Source: Dermatophilus congolensis
Lineage (GTDB): Bacteria; Actinomycetota; Actinomycetes; Actinomycetales; Dermatophilaceae
Direction: 5' to 3'
NCBI RefSeq assembly: GCF_900187045.1
Contig: NZ_LT906453.1
Span: 1,798,001-1,862,000 of the forward strand
DNA: 64,000 nucleotides
How positions within the stretch are numbered: the stretch's first letter is position 1; the number at the start of each line of letters is the position of its first letter. Of this stretch, positions 45,158-56,140 are shown one piece after another. The position numbers and the translations under genes were made by a program. The notes beneath the pieces were generated by a model. It saw nothing but the letters and a program-made list of their open reading frames with translations, had not been told where the DNA came from and did no database searches.

Positions 45158-45583
45158 ATGGACGACGGGGGAGCCAAACTTTTCCATCCGGGGCAGTGGC
45201 GATGGCATCAGCGGCTACAAGCCAACGCAAACGCGTATCGGCTGTACCGACTCGGCGTCGCAGTTGCGGGACTCCTGATCGTGACAGCGGGGCTGATTAT
45301 GGTCCCCTTGCCCGGCCCTGGGTGGCTCGTCGTCTTTATCGGTGTGGCGCTATGGGCATCTGAATTCACCTGGGCGCATCGCCTCCACCAATGGGGATGG
45401 GCCAAGGTTCGCGCCTGGACTATATGGATTAGCGCCCAATCGCTAGCCATACGCGGGTCAGTGGCACTAGGAACGTGCCTGATCGTATGGGCCGCGCTAT
45501 GGATCTCAGCCTGGAGCACCGGGATCGCCGACCAGCTCCCGCAACCGATCGGCGATTTCATGCACACCTATCTTTTTCTCTAA
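45158..45583 (+). CDS. TIGR02611/PGPGW-family membrane protein
   Basis: The 141-residue protein has the family motif VPLPGPGWLVVFIG between two hydrophobic segments and a third pair near the C-terminus. Members are small actinobacterial membrane proteins of unknown function. GGGGGAG lies upstream of the start at 45158. Confidence 0.88.
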   Translation: MDDGGAKLFHPGQWRWHQRLQANANAYRLYRLGVAVAGLLIVTAGLIMVPLPGPGWLVVFIGVALWASEFTWAHRLHQWGWAKVRAWTIWISAQSLAIRGSVALGTCLIVWAALWISAWSTGIADQLPQPIGDFMHTYLFL

Positions 45584-45604
45584 CTCACTAGAGCGCTTAC
45601 CACA

Positions 45605-46339
45605 TCACGAAACAAACAGCTGCCGTAGCGGAGAGGCCGCCGCCCCAATCGAATAAACAAACCAGTAACCAATCGCCCCGCACAAAAGAACAAACACAAT
45701 CGATTCCCCGCGGGTGCCGTTGGAAAAAAGCCCAAGCCCCCACCGGCCGCCACCAATACGAGGCGCCTTCGCTGTCGTCAGTGAATCTCCGATGATGTGC
45801 ACTGCCACTCCCACCGCTGCCGCCAAAGGCATCCACCACGGATACCAGCTGAAGTGATACGCAAGCGCCCCAGCGATTGCAGACAAGGTCAGGTTTGTGC
45901 CTGGGTGCGAAGTATCACCAGGAAGCACATCATCCAATCCGGTCAACGCCAATCCGGTAACCCAGGCAACAACCAAAGCCGCAGCCAGGGGATACATACC
46001 TGCCAGCAGAACCAAACCAGCCATCGCCAACGACGACAACACCAGATAGTGAGTCTGTTTACGGTGCTTAACAACCTTGCGCAGCGGCCAGGTCAAAGTT
46101 GCCGACAGCCGCCCCCACACTCGCGTTGCTTTCGATCGAGGGGTGTCTAAGTCCGAAGCGATCGCCCACCCTGCCGCAACAGCTGCGAACAGCAACGCAT
46201 CACGATCGGACAAAACATGAAGACCTGGCAGCGACGTCCCAGAAACCAGCTCGTTCCACGGATCAACTGCCATCCGTGACCACGTCGCTACCCATAGCCC
46301 GCCAGCGAAACCACTCACTGCATGTGTTGTGCCCTGCAC
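45605..46339 (-). CDS. Membrane-bound metal-dependent hydrolase, YdjM/DUF457 family
   Basis: The GTG at 46339 with GGGGG upstream gives VQGTTHAVSG, the family start with its metal-binding THxxxG motif; the frame is open to 46576 but upstream codons look non-coding. Further metal motifs are SDLDTPRS, HRKQTH and HIIGDSLTT, set among about five hydrophobic segments. The family includes E. coli YdjM, an SOS-induced membrane protein. Substrate is unknown. It is convergent with the PGPGW gene. Confidence 0.85.
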   Translation of the reverse strand: MQGTTHAVSGFAGGLWVATWSRMAVDPWNELVSGTSLPGLHVLSDRDALLFAAVAAGWAIASDLDTPRSKATRVWGRLSATLTWPLRKVVKHRKQTHYLVLSSLAMAGLVLLAGMYPLAAALVVAWVTGLALTGLDDVLPGDTSHPGTNLTLSAIAGALAYHFSWYPWWMPLAAAVGVAVHIIGDSLTTAKAPRIGGGRWGLGLFSNGTRGESIVFVLLCGAIGYWFVYSIGAAASPLRQLFVS

Positions 46340-46613
46340 TGATGTACCCCCTCTAAACAACGTCCTTGTCCATTGACGACCAATCCGTGGCCACACGATG
46401 AGGCAAAGTCTTCTGTGACCAGAAGGCACACCACGCGCAGCGCTACACCGCGAATTGCGTATCCCACAAAGTCGTGCCGCGATCATCGCACTGACGCGAA
46501 AACCACAGGAAAATAAGCCTGCTCGCACCAGAAAACCCACCAATTTCATCCCCGATTTGGGCGATCGGGGAACCATTGGATACAGTTGCGAAGCACTTGG
46601 GCATACAGCTCAC

Positions 46614-46687
46614 GGACGTGTAGCTCAGCTGGTTAGAGCGTTCGCTTCACACGCGAAAAGTCAGGGGTTCGAGTCCCTTCACGTCCA
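46614..46687 (+). tRNA. tRNA-Val (CAC)
   Basis: The acceptor is GGACGTG/CACGTCC, the anticodon stem-loop TTCGC-TTCACAC-GCGAA, and the T-arm AGGGG-TTCGAGT-CCCTT. CCA is encoded at 46688-46690. Confidence 0.95.
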
Positions 46688-46694
46688 CCACCAA

Positions 46695-46742
46695 ACGAGG
46701 CCCGAACTGAAATCAACCAAAAGATTTCAGTTCGGGCCTCGT
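46695..46742 (+). terminator. Terminator after tRNA-Val (CAC)
   Basis: Arms 46695-46714 and 46723-46742 form a 20-bp stem with an 8-base loop. Confidence 0.88.
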
Positions 46743-47467
46743 TGCTTTGTCGGGCCTCGCTAAAGGCAACAGCTCCTGGAGGCAATTCCGAATTACCTGT
46801 TTGGCTTCACTTCAGCTCTCACGCCCCTCAGCCCGCACCCACACGCCCACCACACCACATCAATGACCTGTATCTCCGCTGAGAATTTTATTCAGGCGTG
46901 ACGCATCATTCATCTGACTCACAGGTAAAAAACAGAAAAGCCTCTCAGTGGCACGCAAACTTGACAGCCACATCGCCCGCTATGCAGTGCACCACCCACT
47001 CTCCTTCCCCTCCTCACCAGGAAAAACCACGAAATTCCCGGCAGACACCAACCAGCCACCTGCCCGCGGAACACACAGGCTGACTCCACGCAAAACCAGC
47101 CGCCCACACACCCCCGCATACCCTCTGTGGGTGCCCACATATGCTGCAAATAAAGGCAAATCCCCATATACACATATGTGTGACCTGCAGATGCTGTGGG
47201 TCACCTTGTGGCCAGGTGGGTCCCATCTGCATGGGTAGCGTTCTCCTCGTTGGCCGCGAGCCGACCTGTTTCAAGGCGCCACGCCGTGAAACAACACCCG
47301 ATGTCGCACCGATGACGGCACGTGGACGGATGAACAGCGAGCCCCCTCGAACGACCACGCACCCACTCGAGCACGTCGAAACTCGACACCGCCCTGAAGC
47401 GGAGCGTCAAAAGAACAAAACTCCCCAGCCCGGCTCAGCCGGGTTCTTACCACCCTGAGGAAAACTT
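46743..47467. other. 725-bp intergenic region with no supported gene
   Basis: Several frames are open on both strands, but none has a credible ribosome site, codon pattern or recognisable product. A 9-bp hairpin with a one-base loop (47427-47445) lies 22 bp before the CAMP-factor start, and could be a terminator or leader structure. The region probably holds the promoter of the secreted-protein genes downstream. Confidence 0.6.
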
Positions 47468-48283
47468 ATGTTCAGCTCACGCAAGGCAGTTGCGGGCCTG
47501 GCCGCCTGCGCCCTGTCAATCTCCCCTTTCGTCTACTCCGTGCCGAGCCACGCTGCTCCTCTCACCACGCAGACCAGCTTCTCAGCTCAGTCTCACGTCT
47601 CCGCAGAGGCCATCGCCGCCTACCGCGCCGAGGCCAAGAATGACCTGAACAAGATCAACAACTCCATCAACGAGCTGCAGACCGCCAAGGAAATCGCTCC
47701 TGACACGAACTACCTCAAGGAGATCAAGCAGCTCCTGAAGACCGCCTTCGAGCTGCGTGGCACCATCGTTGCCATCGCCTCTGGGCAGCCCCCGGCATTC
47801 GACCCCGCCACCATCAAGGCTCGCGTCGAGGTCGTTCGCCAGATCGCCGTCACCATCCACTACTCCCACAAGAACCTGCGGAACAAGATCTCCAAAGCTC
47901 ACGCAGAGCTCGGCTTCGCGGTCACCAAAGCCATCATCCGCGTCTGCAACCCCACCTCCACGATGGAGCAGCTGAACGCCTCCCGCGACGAGCTCATCCA
48001 GGACCTCGAGAAGGTCAAGAACTACCCCGACCTCAAGCCGACCGACCGCGCCACCATCTACGTCAAGGCCGGCCTGAACCGCAAGATCTGGGAGATCCGC
48101 TGGGGCCGCGACACCAAGATCCTCGGCAAGGCCGAGCGCGGTGTCTACAAAGAGCTCAACAAGAACATCACACACGCTGTCGGCGTCTGGGCCAAGATCA
48201 ACGTCACCGTTGCCGACGTCGACAAAGAAATTGCCGCGCTCGACGCCGCCTACAAGAAGGCGTTGGGCACGCTCAAGAAGTGA
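47468..48283 (+). CDS. Secreted CAMP-factor-like pore-forming cohemolysin
   Basis: The 271-residue protein has a signal peptide (SSRKAVAGLAACALSISPF, cleavage near SHAAP) and an all-helical body rich in Lys/Glu/Asn. It follows the layout I know for CAMP factors of Streptococcus agalactiae and Cutibacterium: an LRGTIVAIASG helix, AHAELGFAVTKAIIRV, YPDLKPTDRATIYVK, and a late NKNITHAVGVWAKINVTVAD. CAMP factors bind membranes and GPI-type or ceramide-altered surfaces and enhance lysis by sphingomyelinase. The single Cys in IRVCNP lies in the body. GAGGAAAAC precedes the start. A strong terminator follows. Confidence 0.82.
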   Translation: MFSSRKAVAGLAACALSISPFVYSVPSHAAPLTTQTSFSAQSHVSAEAIAAYRAEAKNDLNKINNSINELQTAKEIAPDTNYLKEIKQLLKTAFELRGTIVAIASGQPPAFDPATIKARVEVVRQIAVTIHYSHKNLRNKISKAHAELGFAVTKAIIRVCNPTSTMEQLNASRDELIQDLEKVKNYPDLKPTDRATIYVKAGLNRKIWEIRWGRDTKILGKAERGVYKELNKNITHAVGVWAKINVTVADVDKEIAALDAAYKKALGTLKK

Positions 48284-48303
48284 TTCACCCCCGGTGAACA
48301 CGC

Positions 48304-48347
48304 GTCCCGCCCCTTGTAAAAGGGGCGGGACACCCCCCCCAAAAAAA
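48304..48347 (+). terminator. Terminator of the CAMP-factor gene followed by a C8A7 homopolymer
   Basis: Arms 48304-48315 and 48320-48331 form a 12-bp stem with a GTAA loop. Beyond it are eight C (48333-48340) and seven A (48341-48347), 71 bp before the next start codon. Confidence 0.85.
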
Positions 48348-48417
48348 GCAGGGATACACAGGGGCGCACCTCCACGGCCCCAATGCCCTTCGACAAGGCA
48401 TAAATACAGGAGAAAGT

Positions 48418-49719
<1,302 letters not shown>

Positions 49720-49787
49720 CCCAACACCTCTGATCACCAGTAGAGCACTACCTGCTCACTGATGACCTGAGCACACATCGCAACACC

Positions 49788-49823
49788 GTCGGGGTGTCAC
49801 GGATATATCCGTGACACCCCGAC
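49788..49823 (+). terminator. Terminator after the CAP-domain gene
   Basis: A perfect 36-bp palindrome (18-bp arms 49788-49805 and 49806-49823) lies 68 bp after the stop and is followed by TCTTTAT. Confidence 0.85.
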
Positions 49824-49956
49824 TCTTTATGTACTCCACGTATTTGCTGCACATTTACTCCATACGCGGAACCACCCTGCCATAACCACCCAATCACTCC
49901 CAGCTTTCCTGAAAATAAATAAAATTAAACGAATGACCACTCAAAGGGGAGTAGCC

Positions 49957-50610
49957 ATGCCCAACCGCAACCTCACAATCGTTCCCGGCTCCAAATCAGA
50001 CCGCGACACATGCGCTGAGGTACTCGCACAAGCCTTCGCCGACGACGAGTACACCCTAGGTCTCATCCCAGCCCGAGACCACCAACGACTCCCAACCCTC
50101 TTCCGCCGCATCATCACCGAAGTAATCACCGCCAACGGATACGTGTACCTCGCCCGCGACACCACCAGCGGCCAAGCACTCGGATGCGCGCTCTGGGGCG
50201 TCCCCAACGAACACGTCACCCTCTTTCAACAGCTCAAAGGACTACCCACATACCTATCCATCTTCGGTAAACGACTCCACCACGCCCTACTCACCCAAAA
50301 CGAAATCCGATCACACCTACCCACCATTCCCCACTGGTACCTCAAAGCCGTAGGAACCATCCCCTCCGCCCGTGGCCGCGGCGCCGGAAGTGCTCTCATC
50401 CAGCAAGGCCTCCACCACGCAGACAAAGCAGGACAAGCCGCCTACCTAGAATCCTCCAAAATCTCGAACATCCCCTTCTACGAAAAATTCGGATTCAACC
50501 AAATATCAACAGTTCCCGGACGCGGCACCATCGACTCAGTCGGCATGTGGCGACCAGCCTCCACATGCCACCAAACAATCACCCCTCACCCCACCCCAAC
50601 TGGTCGATAA
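49957..50610 (+). CDS. GNAT-family N-acetyltransferase
   Basis: The 217-residue product starts at the ATG at 49957 with AAAGGGGAG upstream; the frame is open from 49933. The acetyl-CoA loop reads GTIPSARGRGAGSALIQQ and the C-terminal strand region NIPFYEKFGFNQ. The substrate is unknown. Its 3' end overlaps the convergent rRNA methyltransferase gene by 25 bp. Confidence 0.88.
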   Translation: MPNRNLTIVPGSKSDRDTCAEVLAQAFADDEYTLGLIPARDHQRLPTLFRRIITEVITANGYVYLARDTTSGQALGCALWGVPNEHVTLFQQLKGLPTYLSIFGKRLHHALLTQNEIRSHLPTIPHWYLKAVGTIPSARGRGAGSALIQQGLHHADKAGQAAYLESSKISNIPFYEKFGFNQISTVPGRGTIDSVGMWRPASTCHQTITPHPTPTGR

Positions 50611-51458
50611 ACCCCCACCCGCACCGCCAACGTCACCTCAGAGGGCAACACCAATCCATCAACATCTCCCGCATGATGCGCCCCCGGCCCCATCCCCACC
50701 AAAAGACGCCCCTGCGCAGCCTCCACAGGCACCCGACGCTCCACACACCGCTGCGAAACCACCTCAAACCCCTCCATCGAAGCCGCAAGCCTCTCCTCCT
50801 TACGCGGATCCACCCGCACCCGCATAGCCCCCGACAACTCCGCCAAATGATGAGACAACGGAGTCACCACCATAACCACACCATCAGGACGCAACACCCG
50901 CCCCAACTCCGCGCCATGACGAGGCGCGAAAACTACCAACGCAACCTGAACGCTCCCATCCCGAATCGGAAAACGCTCCCACGTATCAGCCACCACCGAC
51001 ACCAACCCCGCATGCGCCTTAGCCGCCCTACGCGCCGCATACACCGACAAATCCATACCCACCCCAAAACCCAACGGCGTCTGCGACAGCACCCCTGCCG
51101 CGTAATAACCAGTCCCACCACCACAATCCAAAATCCCACCCAACTCCGCCCCACCAGCAGGCAACACCCCCTCTTCGAGCACAGCGGCCACCACACCATC
51201 CAAAATAGGGCGATACAGCCCCGAAGACTGCACCTCAAACCGCGCCGCCACCATCGCGGCATCATCAGCAACAAGACCATGCCGACCCCGGCCACCCAAT
51301 AACGTCACATGCCCCTGGCGCGCCCGATCAAAACGATGACCCGCCCCACACCCAAAACACCGAACCTGCACATCAGGGACTAAATCCCCACCACACACCG
51401 GACAAGCCAACATCAACCAACCCGACGCAGCCACGCCCCGCACCTGCTCTGTACTCAC
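50586..51458 (-). CDS. 23S rRNA (guanine-N1)-methyltransferase, RlmA-like
   Basis: The protein has an N-terminal zinc finger (ACPVCGGDL and CFGCGAGHRFDRARQG), then a class I methyltransferase with LDCGGGTGYYAAGVL and VVFAPRHGAELGRVLRPDG. This is the layout of RlmA(I)/RlmA(II), which methylate G745 or G748 of 23S rRNA; the G748 enzymes (TlrB, MyrA) give tylosin or mycinamicin resistance. Which position is modified cannot be told. The GTG at 51458 with GAGGG upstream is favoured; the frame is open to 51518. Confidence 0.88.
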   Translation of the reverse strand: MSTEQVRGVAASGWLMLACPVCGGDLVPDVQVRCFGCGAGHRFDRARQGHVTLLGGRGRHGLVADDAAMVAARFEVQSSGLYRPILDGVVAAVLEEGVLPAGGAELGGILDCGGGTGYYAAGVLSQTPLGFGVGMDLSVYAARRAAKAHAGLVSVVADTWERFPIRDGSVQVALVVFAPRHGAELGRVLRPDGVVMVVTPLSHHLAELSGAMRVRVDPRKEERLAASMEGFEVVSQRCVERRVPVEAAQGRLLVGMGPGAHHAGDVDGLVLPSEVTLAVRVGVYRPVGVG

Positions 51459-51640
51459 CGCTAAAAACCCTCTTTCCACACCAACAACACACCGCACACA
51501 GCACACAGCAACGCCCACTAGGCGATCATGCGCACCCTCCGATTGCTACCAGGATGGGTACCAGGACGTAGCATCATTGCGCGAGCGTTATACAACGCCG
51601 CATGAACATCAACGCCACGTAACTAATCGAGGAGACCATC

Positions 51641-53722
51641 GTGCCCACGCAGATCACCGTGACCGTAGCCGGAGAGCAACGAACGGTCGAGCAGGGCACG
51701 ACTGCCGCTGACCTGTTCGCCGACGACAAACGCATCGTTGTCGCCCGCCTCACCGACGCAGACACCAACCGCCTCGTCGACCTCGCCCACGTCCTCAACG
51801 ACGGCGACACCATCGAAGGCGTCGACATCAGCAGCGAAGACGGCCTCAACGTACTTCGCCACTCCGCCACCCATGTCATGGCCCAAGCAGTCCAGCGCAT
51901 GCGCCCCAACACCAAACTCGGCATCGGCCCCATCATCACCGACGGGTTCTACTACGACTTCGACGTCGAAGAACCCTTCACCCCAGAAGACCTGAAAAAA
52001 CTCGAAAAAACGATGCAGCGCATCGTTAACGAAGGACAAACCTTCCGCCGCCGCGTCGTCACCCAAGCCGAAGCCGAAGCCGAACTAGCCAACGAGCCCT
52101 ACAAACTCGAACTCATCGGCCTCTCTGGCGGCCCTGGATCCGGTAAAAACGCCGACGACATCGACGCCGCAGCAGAAGGGGCGTCCATGGAAGTCGGCGG
52201 CGACGAACTCACCATCTACGAAAACGTCGACCACAAAGGCGAAGTGGTCTGGCGCGACCTATGCCGCGGCCCCCACGTACCCACCACCAAACTGCTCGCC
52301 AACGGCTTCAAACTCATGCGCTGCTCCGCCGCCTACTGGCGCGGCGACCAGCGCAATGCCGGCATGCAACGCCTCTACGGCACCGCCTGGCCCACCAAAG
52401 ACGAAATGCGCGCCTACCTCGACCGCATCGCCGAAGCCGAAAAGCGCGACCACCGCCGCCTAGGCAACCAAATGGACCTGTTTAGCTTCCCCGACGAAAT
52501 CGGCTCCGGACTGGCCGTATTCCACCCCAAAGGCGCAATCATGCGCATGGAAATGGAGGAATACTCCCGCCAACGCCACATCGCCGCCGGATACAGCTTC
52601 GTCAACACCCCACACATCACCAAAGGCAACCTGTTCGAAGTCTCCGGACACCTCGACTGGTACCGCGACGGCATGTACCCCGCCATGCAAATGGATGAGG
52701 AACGCGACAGCGAAGGCAACATCACCAAACCCGGCCAGGACTACTACCTCAAGCCGATGAACTGCCCCATGCACAACCTCATCTTCCGCTCCCGCGGACG
52801 CAGCTACCGCGAACTACCACTACGACTCTTCGAATTCGGAACCGTCTACCGCAACGAAAAATCCGGCGTCGTTCACGGTCTCACCCGCGCCCGCGGATTC
52901 ACCCAAGACGACGCCCACATCTACTGCACACGCGACCAAATGCGCGGCGAACTCACCCGGCTACTCACCTTTGTCCTAGACCTACTCAAGGACTACGGAC
53001 TCGACGACTTCTACCTCGAACTCTCCACCAAGAACCCAGAAAAATTCGTCGGCGACGACGCCACCTGGGAAGAAGCCACCGAAACACTGCGCCAAGTCGC
53101 CACCGACTCCGGTCTGGACCTCGTCCCCGACCCCGGCGGCGCCGCGTTCTACGGCCCCAAAATCTCCGTACAAGCCAAAGACGCCATCGGCCGCACCTGG
53201 CAAATGAGCACCATCCAACTCGACTTCAACCTGCCAGAACGATTCGAACTCGAATACCAAGCCGCAGACGGAACCCGCCAACGCCCCGTCATGATCCACC
53301 GCGCGCTCTTCGGCTCCATCGAACGATTCTTCGGCGTCCTCGTCGAACACTACGCAGGATCATTCCCCGCCTGGCTCGCCCCCGTGCAAGTCACCGGAAT
53401 CCCCGTCGCAGAAGAACACGGCGAATACCTCGAAGAAATCGCAGCACGCCTACGCGAACACGGCGTCCGCATCGAAATCGACCACAGCGACGACCGCTTC
53501 CCCAAGAAAATCCGCAACGCATCCACCTCCAAAGTCCCCTTCACACTCATCGCCGGTGAAGAAGACCGCAGCAACAACGCCGTCAGCTTCCGCTTCCGCG
53601 ACGGCAGCCAAGAAAACAAAGTCCCCGTCGACGTAGCAATCGAACGGATCCTCACCACCATCCGCAGCCGCGACAACAACGACCCCGTCGCCTCCACCCA
53701 CACACCCGAAGAAACCGAGTAA
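51641..53722 (+). CDS. thrS: Threonyl-tRNA synthetase
   Basis: The 693-residue enzyme charges tRNA-Thr. It has a TGS domain (about 1-60), the editing domain with its [11 protein letters not shown] motif, and a class II catalytic core with the zinc cysteine in KPMNCPMHN, motif 2 [18 protein letters not shown], and motif 3 [15 protein letters not shown]. An anticodon-binding domain closes it. The GTG start has CGAGGAGA upstream. The 122-bp leader shows no T-box features. Confidence 0.95.
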   Translation: MPTQITVTVAGEQRTVEQGTTAADLFADDKRIVVARLTDADTNRLVDLAHVLNDGDTIEGVDISSEDGLNVLRHSATHVMAQAVQRMRPNTKLGIGPIITDGFYYDFDVEEPFTPEDLKKLEKTMQRIVNEGQTFRRRVVTQAEAEAELANEPYKLELIGLSGGPGSGKNADDIDAAAEGASMEVGGDELTIYENVDHKGEVVWRDLCRGPHVPTTKLLANGFKLMRCSAAYWRGDQRNAGMQRLYGTAWPTKDEMRAYLDRIAEAEKRDHRRLGNQMDLFSFPDEIGSGLAVFHPKGAIMRMEMEEYSRQRHIAAGYSFVNTPHITKGNLFEVSGHLDWYRDGMYPAMQMDEERDSEGNITKPGQDYYLKPMNCPMHNLIFRSRGRSYRELPLRLFEFGTVYRNEKSGVVHGLTRARGFTQDDAHIYCTRDQMRGELTRLLTFVLDLLKDYGLDDFYLELSTKNPEKFVGDDATWEEATETLRQVATDSGLDLVPDPGGAAFYGPKISVQAKDAIGRTWQMSTIQLDFNLPERFELEYQAADGTRQRPVMIHRALFGSIERFFGVLVEHYAGSFPAWLAPVQVTGIPVAEEHGEYLEEIAARLREHGVRIEIDHSDDRFPKKIRNASTSKVPFTLIAGEEDRSNNAVSFRFRDGSQENKVPVDVAIERILTTIRSRDNNDPVASTHTPEETE

Positions 53723-53743
53723 CCAAAAACACAAACCACACCT

Positions 53744-53782
53744 GTTAGGGGTGGAACGGACACACACCGTGCCACCCCTAAC
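53744..53782 (+). terminator. Terminator after thrS
   Basis: An 11-bp stem (53744-53754 with 53772-53782) and a 17-base loop lie just beyond the thrS stop. Confidence 0.65.
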
Positions 53783-53813
53783 TCACCCCACCACCAGACC
53801 TAAAATCAAGCCC

Positions 53814-54392
53814 ATGACCCAACCGCCCCGGATCGACCCAGCCACGCAATTCGCTGGCGAACACGACGGCTTCGACCGCCTCTGGACCCCGCACCGCATG
53901 GCCTACATCCAGGGCAACTCCGAAACAAAAAACACATCACAACCACACACCGCAAAAGAAAACGACTGCCCCTTCTGCGAAGGCCCCACCAAAACCGACG
54001 AAGAAGCACTCATCGTCCACCGCGGAAAACACTGCTTCGCCATCCTCAACCTCTTCCCCTACAACCCCGGCCACCTACTCATCTGCCCCTACCGCCACAT
54101 CCCCATGTACATCGACCTCAACGACGAAGAACTCGCCGAATTCACATCAATGACCCGCCAAGCAATCCGCATGATGCAGCACGTCAATGCCCCACATGGC
54201 TTCAACATCGGAATGAATCAAGGCGCAGTAGCAGGCGCCGGCGTAGCAGCACACCTGCACCAACACATCGTCCCCCGATGGTCCGGCGACGCTAACTTCT
54301 TCCCCATCATCGGCCGCACCAAAGCCCTACCCGTCCTCCTCGATGACACCCGACGCATGTTCACTCAAGGATGGACAGACACCACCCAATAA
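53814..54392 (+). CDS. HIT-family hydrolase, Ap4A phosphorylase-like
   Basis: The 192-residue product starts at the ATG at 53814 (MTQPPRID). It has CPFCEGP, NLFPYNPGHLLICPYRH, and the histidine triad HLHQHIVPRW. It matches the actinobacterial HIT protein found between thrS and pgsA, whose M. tuberculosis homologue Rv2613c acts on Ap4A. It may therefore degrade dinucleoside tetraphosphates, by-products of the adjacent aminoacyl-tRNA synthetase. Confidence 0.9.
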   Translation: MTQPPRIDPATQFAGEHDGFDRLWTPHRMAYIQGNSETKNTSQPHTAKENDCPFCEGPTKTDEEALIVHRGKHCFAILNLFPYNPGHLLICPYRHIPMYIDLNDEELAEFTSMTRQAIRMMQHVNAPHGFNIGMNQGAVAGAGVAAHLHQHIVPRWSGDANFFPIIGRTKALPVLLDDTRRMFTQGWTDTTQ

Positions 54393-54559
54393 GCAGCACC
54401 ACCAACCGACAAGAAAAACCACCCCTTCACATAGGGTGGGCTAATCATGAGCACACCGGCATTCGCAGCGCCTACCCGACACCACACACCCACCTACGAC
54501 AGCGAATGCCCACCACCACAACGGCGGCCCCCACACACCCACCACCACGAAGGGGCCCC

Positions 54560-55201
54560 ATGCTGAACAAATTCGCCCGCTCATTCGCCACCAAAATCGC
54601 CACACCCATCGCCAAAATCCTCCTGCGCATACACCTCAGCGCCGACGCAGTCACCACCATCGGAGCACTAGGCGTATGCACAGGCGCACTCTGGTTCTTC
54701 CCCCGAGGAGAATTCGCACCCGGAGTCCTATTCATCACATTCTTCGTCCTATTCGACCTCCTCGACGGCACAATGGCACGCCTATCAGGCACCACCAGCA
54801 CCTGGGGAGCCTTCCTCGACTCAACCCTCGACCGCCTCGCCGACGGAGCTGTATTCGGCGGCCTCCTGCTCTACTACGCCCGCCAACCCCACGAAACCTC
54901 CGCCACCTGGGCCTCACTGTTCTGCCTCGTCTTCGCCTTCGTCACCAGCTACGCCCGAGCCCGCGCCGAAGGCCTAGGAATGACCGGAGCAAACATCGGC
55001 ATCGCCGAACGCGCCGACAGACTCCTCATCACCCTCGCCGGAGCATTCATCGTCGACATCGCCAACCTGCCCAGCGACACCCTCGGCTACATCCTGTGGG
55101 CCCTAGCTGCCGCGAGCGCCCTGACCGTATGGCAACGAATGCACGCAGTCGCAAAAGAAATCGAGAAAAAACGCACCGACCACATCCACCCCGTGCCATG
55201 A
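54560..55201 (+). CDS. pgsA: CDP-alcohol phosphatidyltransferase, probable phosphatidylinositol-phosphate synthase
   Basis: The membrane enzyme has the family motif DGTMAR-x8-G-x3-D-x3-D complete (LLDGTMARLSGTTSTWGAFL, then DSTLDR) and about six hydrophobic segments. The ATG at 54560 has AAGGGG upstream; the frame is open to 54371 but codons before it look non-coding. Its neighbours PatA and PimA use phosphatidylinositol, which supports PIP synthase over other CDP-alcohol enzymes. Its stop overlaps the patA start by ATGA. Confidence 0.9.
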   Translation: MLNKFARSFATKIATPIAKILLRIHLSADAVTTIGALGVCTGALWFFPRGEFAPGVLFITFFVLFDLLDGTMARLSGTTSTWGAFLDSTLDRLADGAVFGGLLLYYARQPHETSATWASLFCLVFAFVTSYARARAEGLGMTGANIGIAERADRLLITLAGAFIVDIANLPSDTLGYILWALAAASALTVWQRMHAVAKEIEKKRTDHIHPVP

Positions 55202-56139
55202 AAAACCCCACCCACACCTGGCGCAAACACATCAGCGACAAGCTCACAACCAGCGCATTCGCCACCGCCTGGCAGGTAATTCCACGACTACCTCAACGCC
55301 TAGCCTTCGCCCTGTTCGATCTCGCCGCCCACCTGACCTATATCGCTAACGGGCAAGGCGTACGCACCCTGCGCGAAAACTACCGCCACCTGCACCCACA
55401 CCTACCGCACCCTCGCTCACCGGAAACCCTCGTCCGTGACGGAGTTCGCTCCTACCTGCGCTACTGGTGCGAACTATTCCGGCTACCAGCAATGACCCCC
55501 GAAGACATCCGAAACTCCACCCGAATAGAAGGACTGCATCACATCCGCGCAGCCATGGGGTCACCTGAGCAGCCCCGCGCTGTTGCCTGTTTCCTTTCCC
55601 ACAGCGGAAACTGGGACCTCGCAGGAGCCTGGGCCCAACTCGACTTGGGCCCCGTTGTCACAGTCGCCGAACGCCTCCAACCAGAAAGCGTCTTCACCCT
55701 TTTCCGCGCCACTCGCCACGCCCTAGGCATGCGCATCATCGCCCTCACCGGCGAAGGAAACGTACTACGCACCCTCCACAACGAAACCAGCAAACCCGTC
55801 ATCATCCCCCTACTGGCCGATCGAGACCTCACCGGTGGGGGAGTGGCTGTCACCTTCCCAGGCGGTCACATCAACGCCAGCGTCGGCCCAGCTGCCCTGG
55901 CCATCACCGCAGGAATCTCAGTCCTGCCCGTCACCATCCACTACGAACCCACCCCCGAAACCACCAGTTACCGCACCGTCATCCAATTCCACCCACCCGC
56001 CCCACCCACCAGCGGAACAACCCGACAACGCGTCCGCGACGCTACCCGATACTGCGTTGACGTCATCGCCAACAACATCCTCAACCACCCCCAGGACTGG
56101 CACATGATGCAACCCATCTACACACCCCAAGGCACCTAA
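55198..56139 (+). CDS. patA: Phosphatidylinositol mannoside acyltransferase
   Basis: The 313-residue protein belongs to the LpxL/HtrB-like acyltransferase family, with the catalytic HxxxxD motif as LSHSGNWDLAG and a PLLADRDLTGGGVAVTFPG substrate tract. Placed between pgsA and pimA, it is the equivalent of mycobacterial PatA, which acylates the mannose of PIM1/PIM2. The ATG at 55198 overlaps the previous stop; the frame itself is open from 54676. Confidence 0.9.
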   Translation: MKNPTHTWRKHISDKLTTSAFATAWQVIPRLPQRLAFALFDLAAHLTYIANGQGVRTLRENYRHLHPHLPHPRSPETLVRDGVRSYLRYWCELFRLPAMTPEDIRNSTRIEGLHHIRAAMGSPEQPRAVACFLSHSGNWDLAGAWAQLDLGPVVTVAERLQPESVFTLFRATRHALGMRIIALTGEGNVLRTLHNETSKPVIIPLLADRDLTGGGVAVTFPGGHINASVGPAALAITAGISVLPVTIHYEPTPETTSYRTVIQFHPPAPPTSGTTRQRVRDATRYCVDVIANNILNHPQDWHMMQPIYTPQGT

Positions 56140-56140
56140 G

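Noticed and set aside
46948..47238. 96-residue plus-strand frame between tRNA-Val and the CAMP-factor gene
   Set aside because: It has no ribosome site, Pro/Thr-rich low-complexity content and no recognisable family; minus-strand frames there are equally long.
50547..51302. 251-residue Arg/His/Pro-rich plus-strand frame
   Set aside because: It is the antisense shadow of the RlmA-like methyltransferase gene, whose zinc finger and SAM motif are clear.
51519..51640. Possible T-box leader before thrS
   Set aside because: The leader is only about 120 nt, with no T-box sequence or antiterminator/terminator pair.
54676..55197. Upstream extension of the patA frame
   Set aside because: It lies inside pgsA in another frame and is Arg/Pro-rich nonsense; the ATG at 55198 with the ATGA overlap gives the normal protein.
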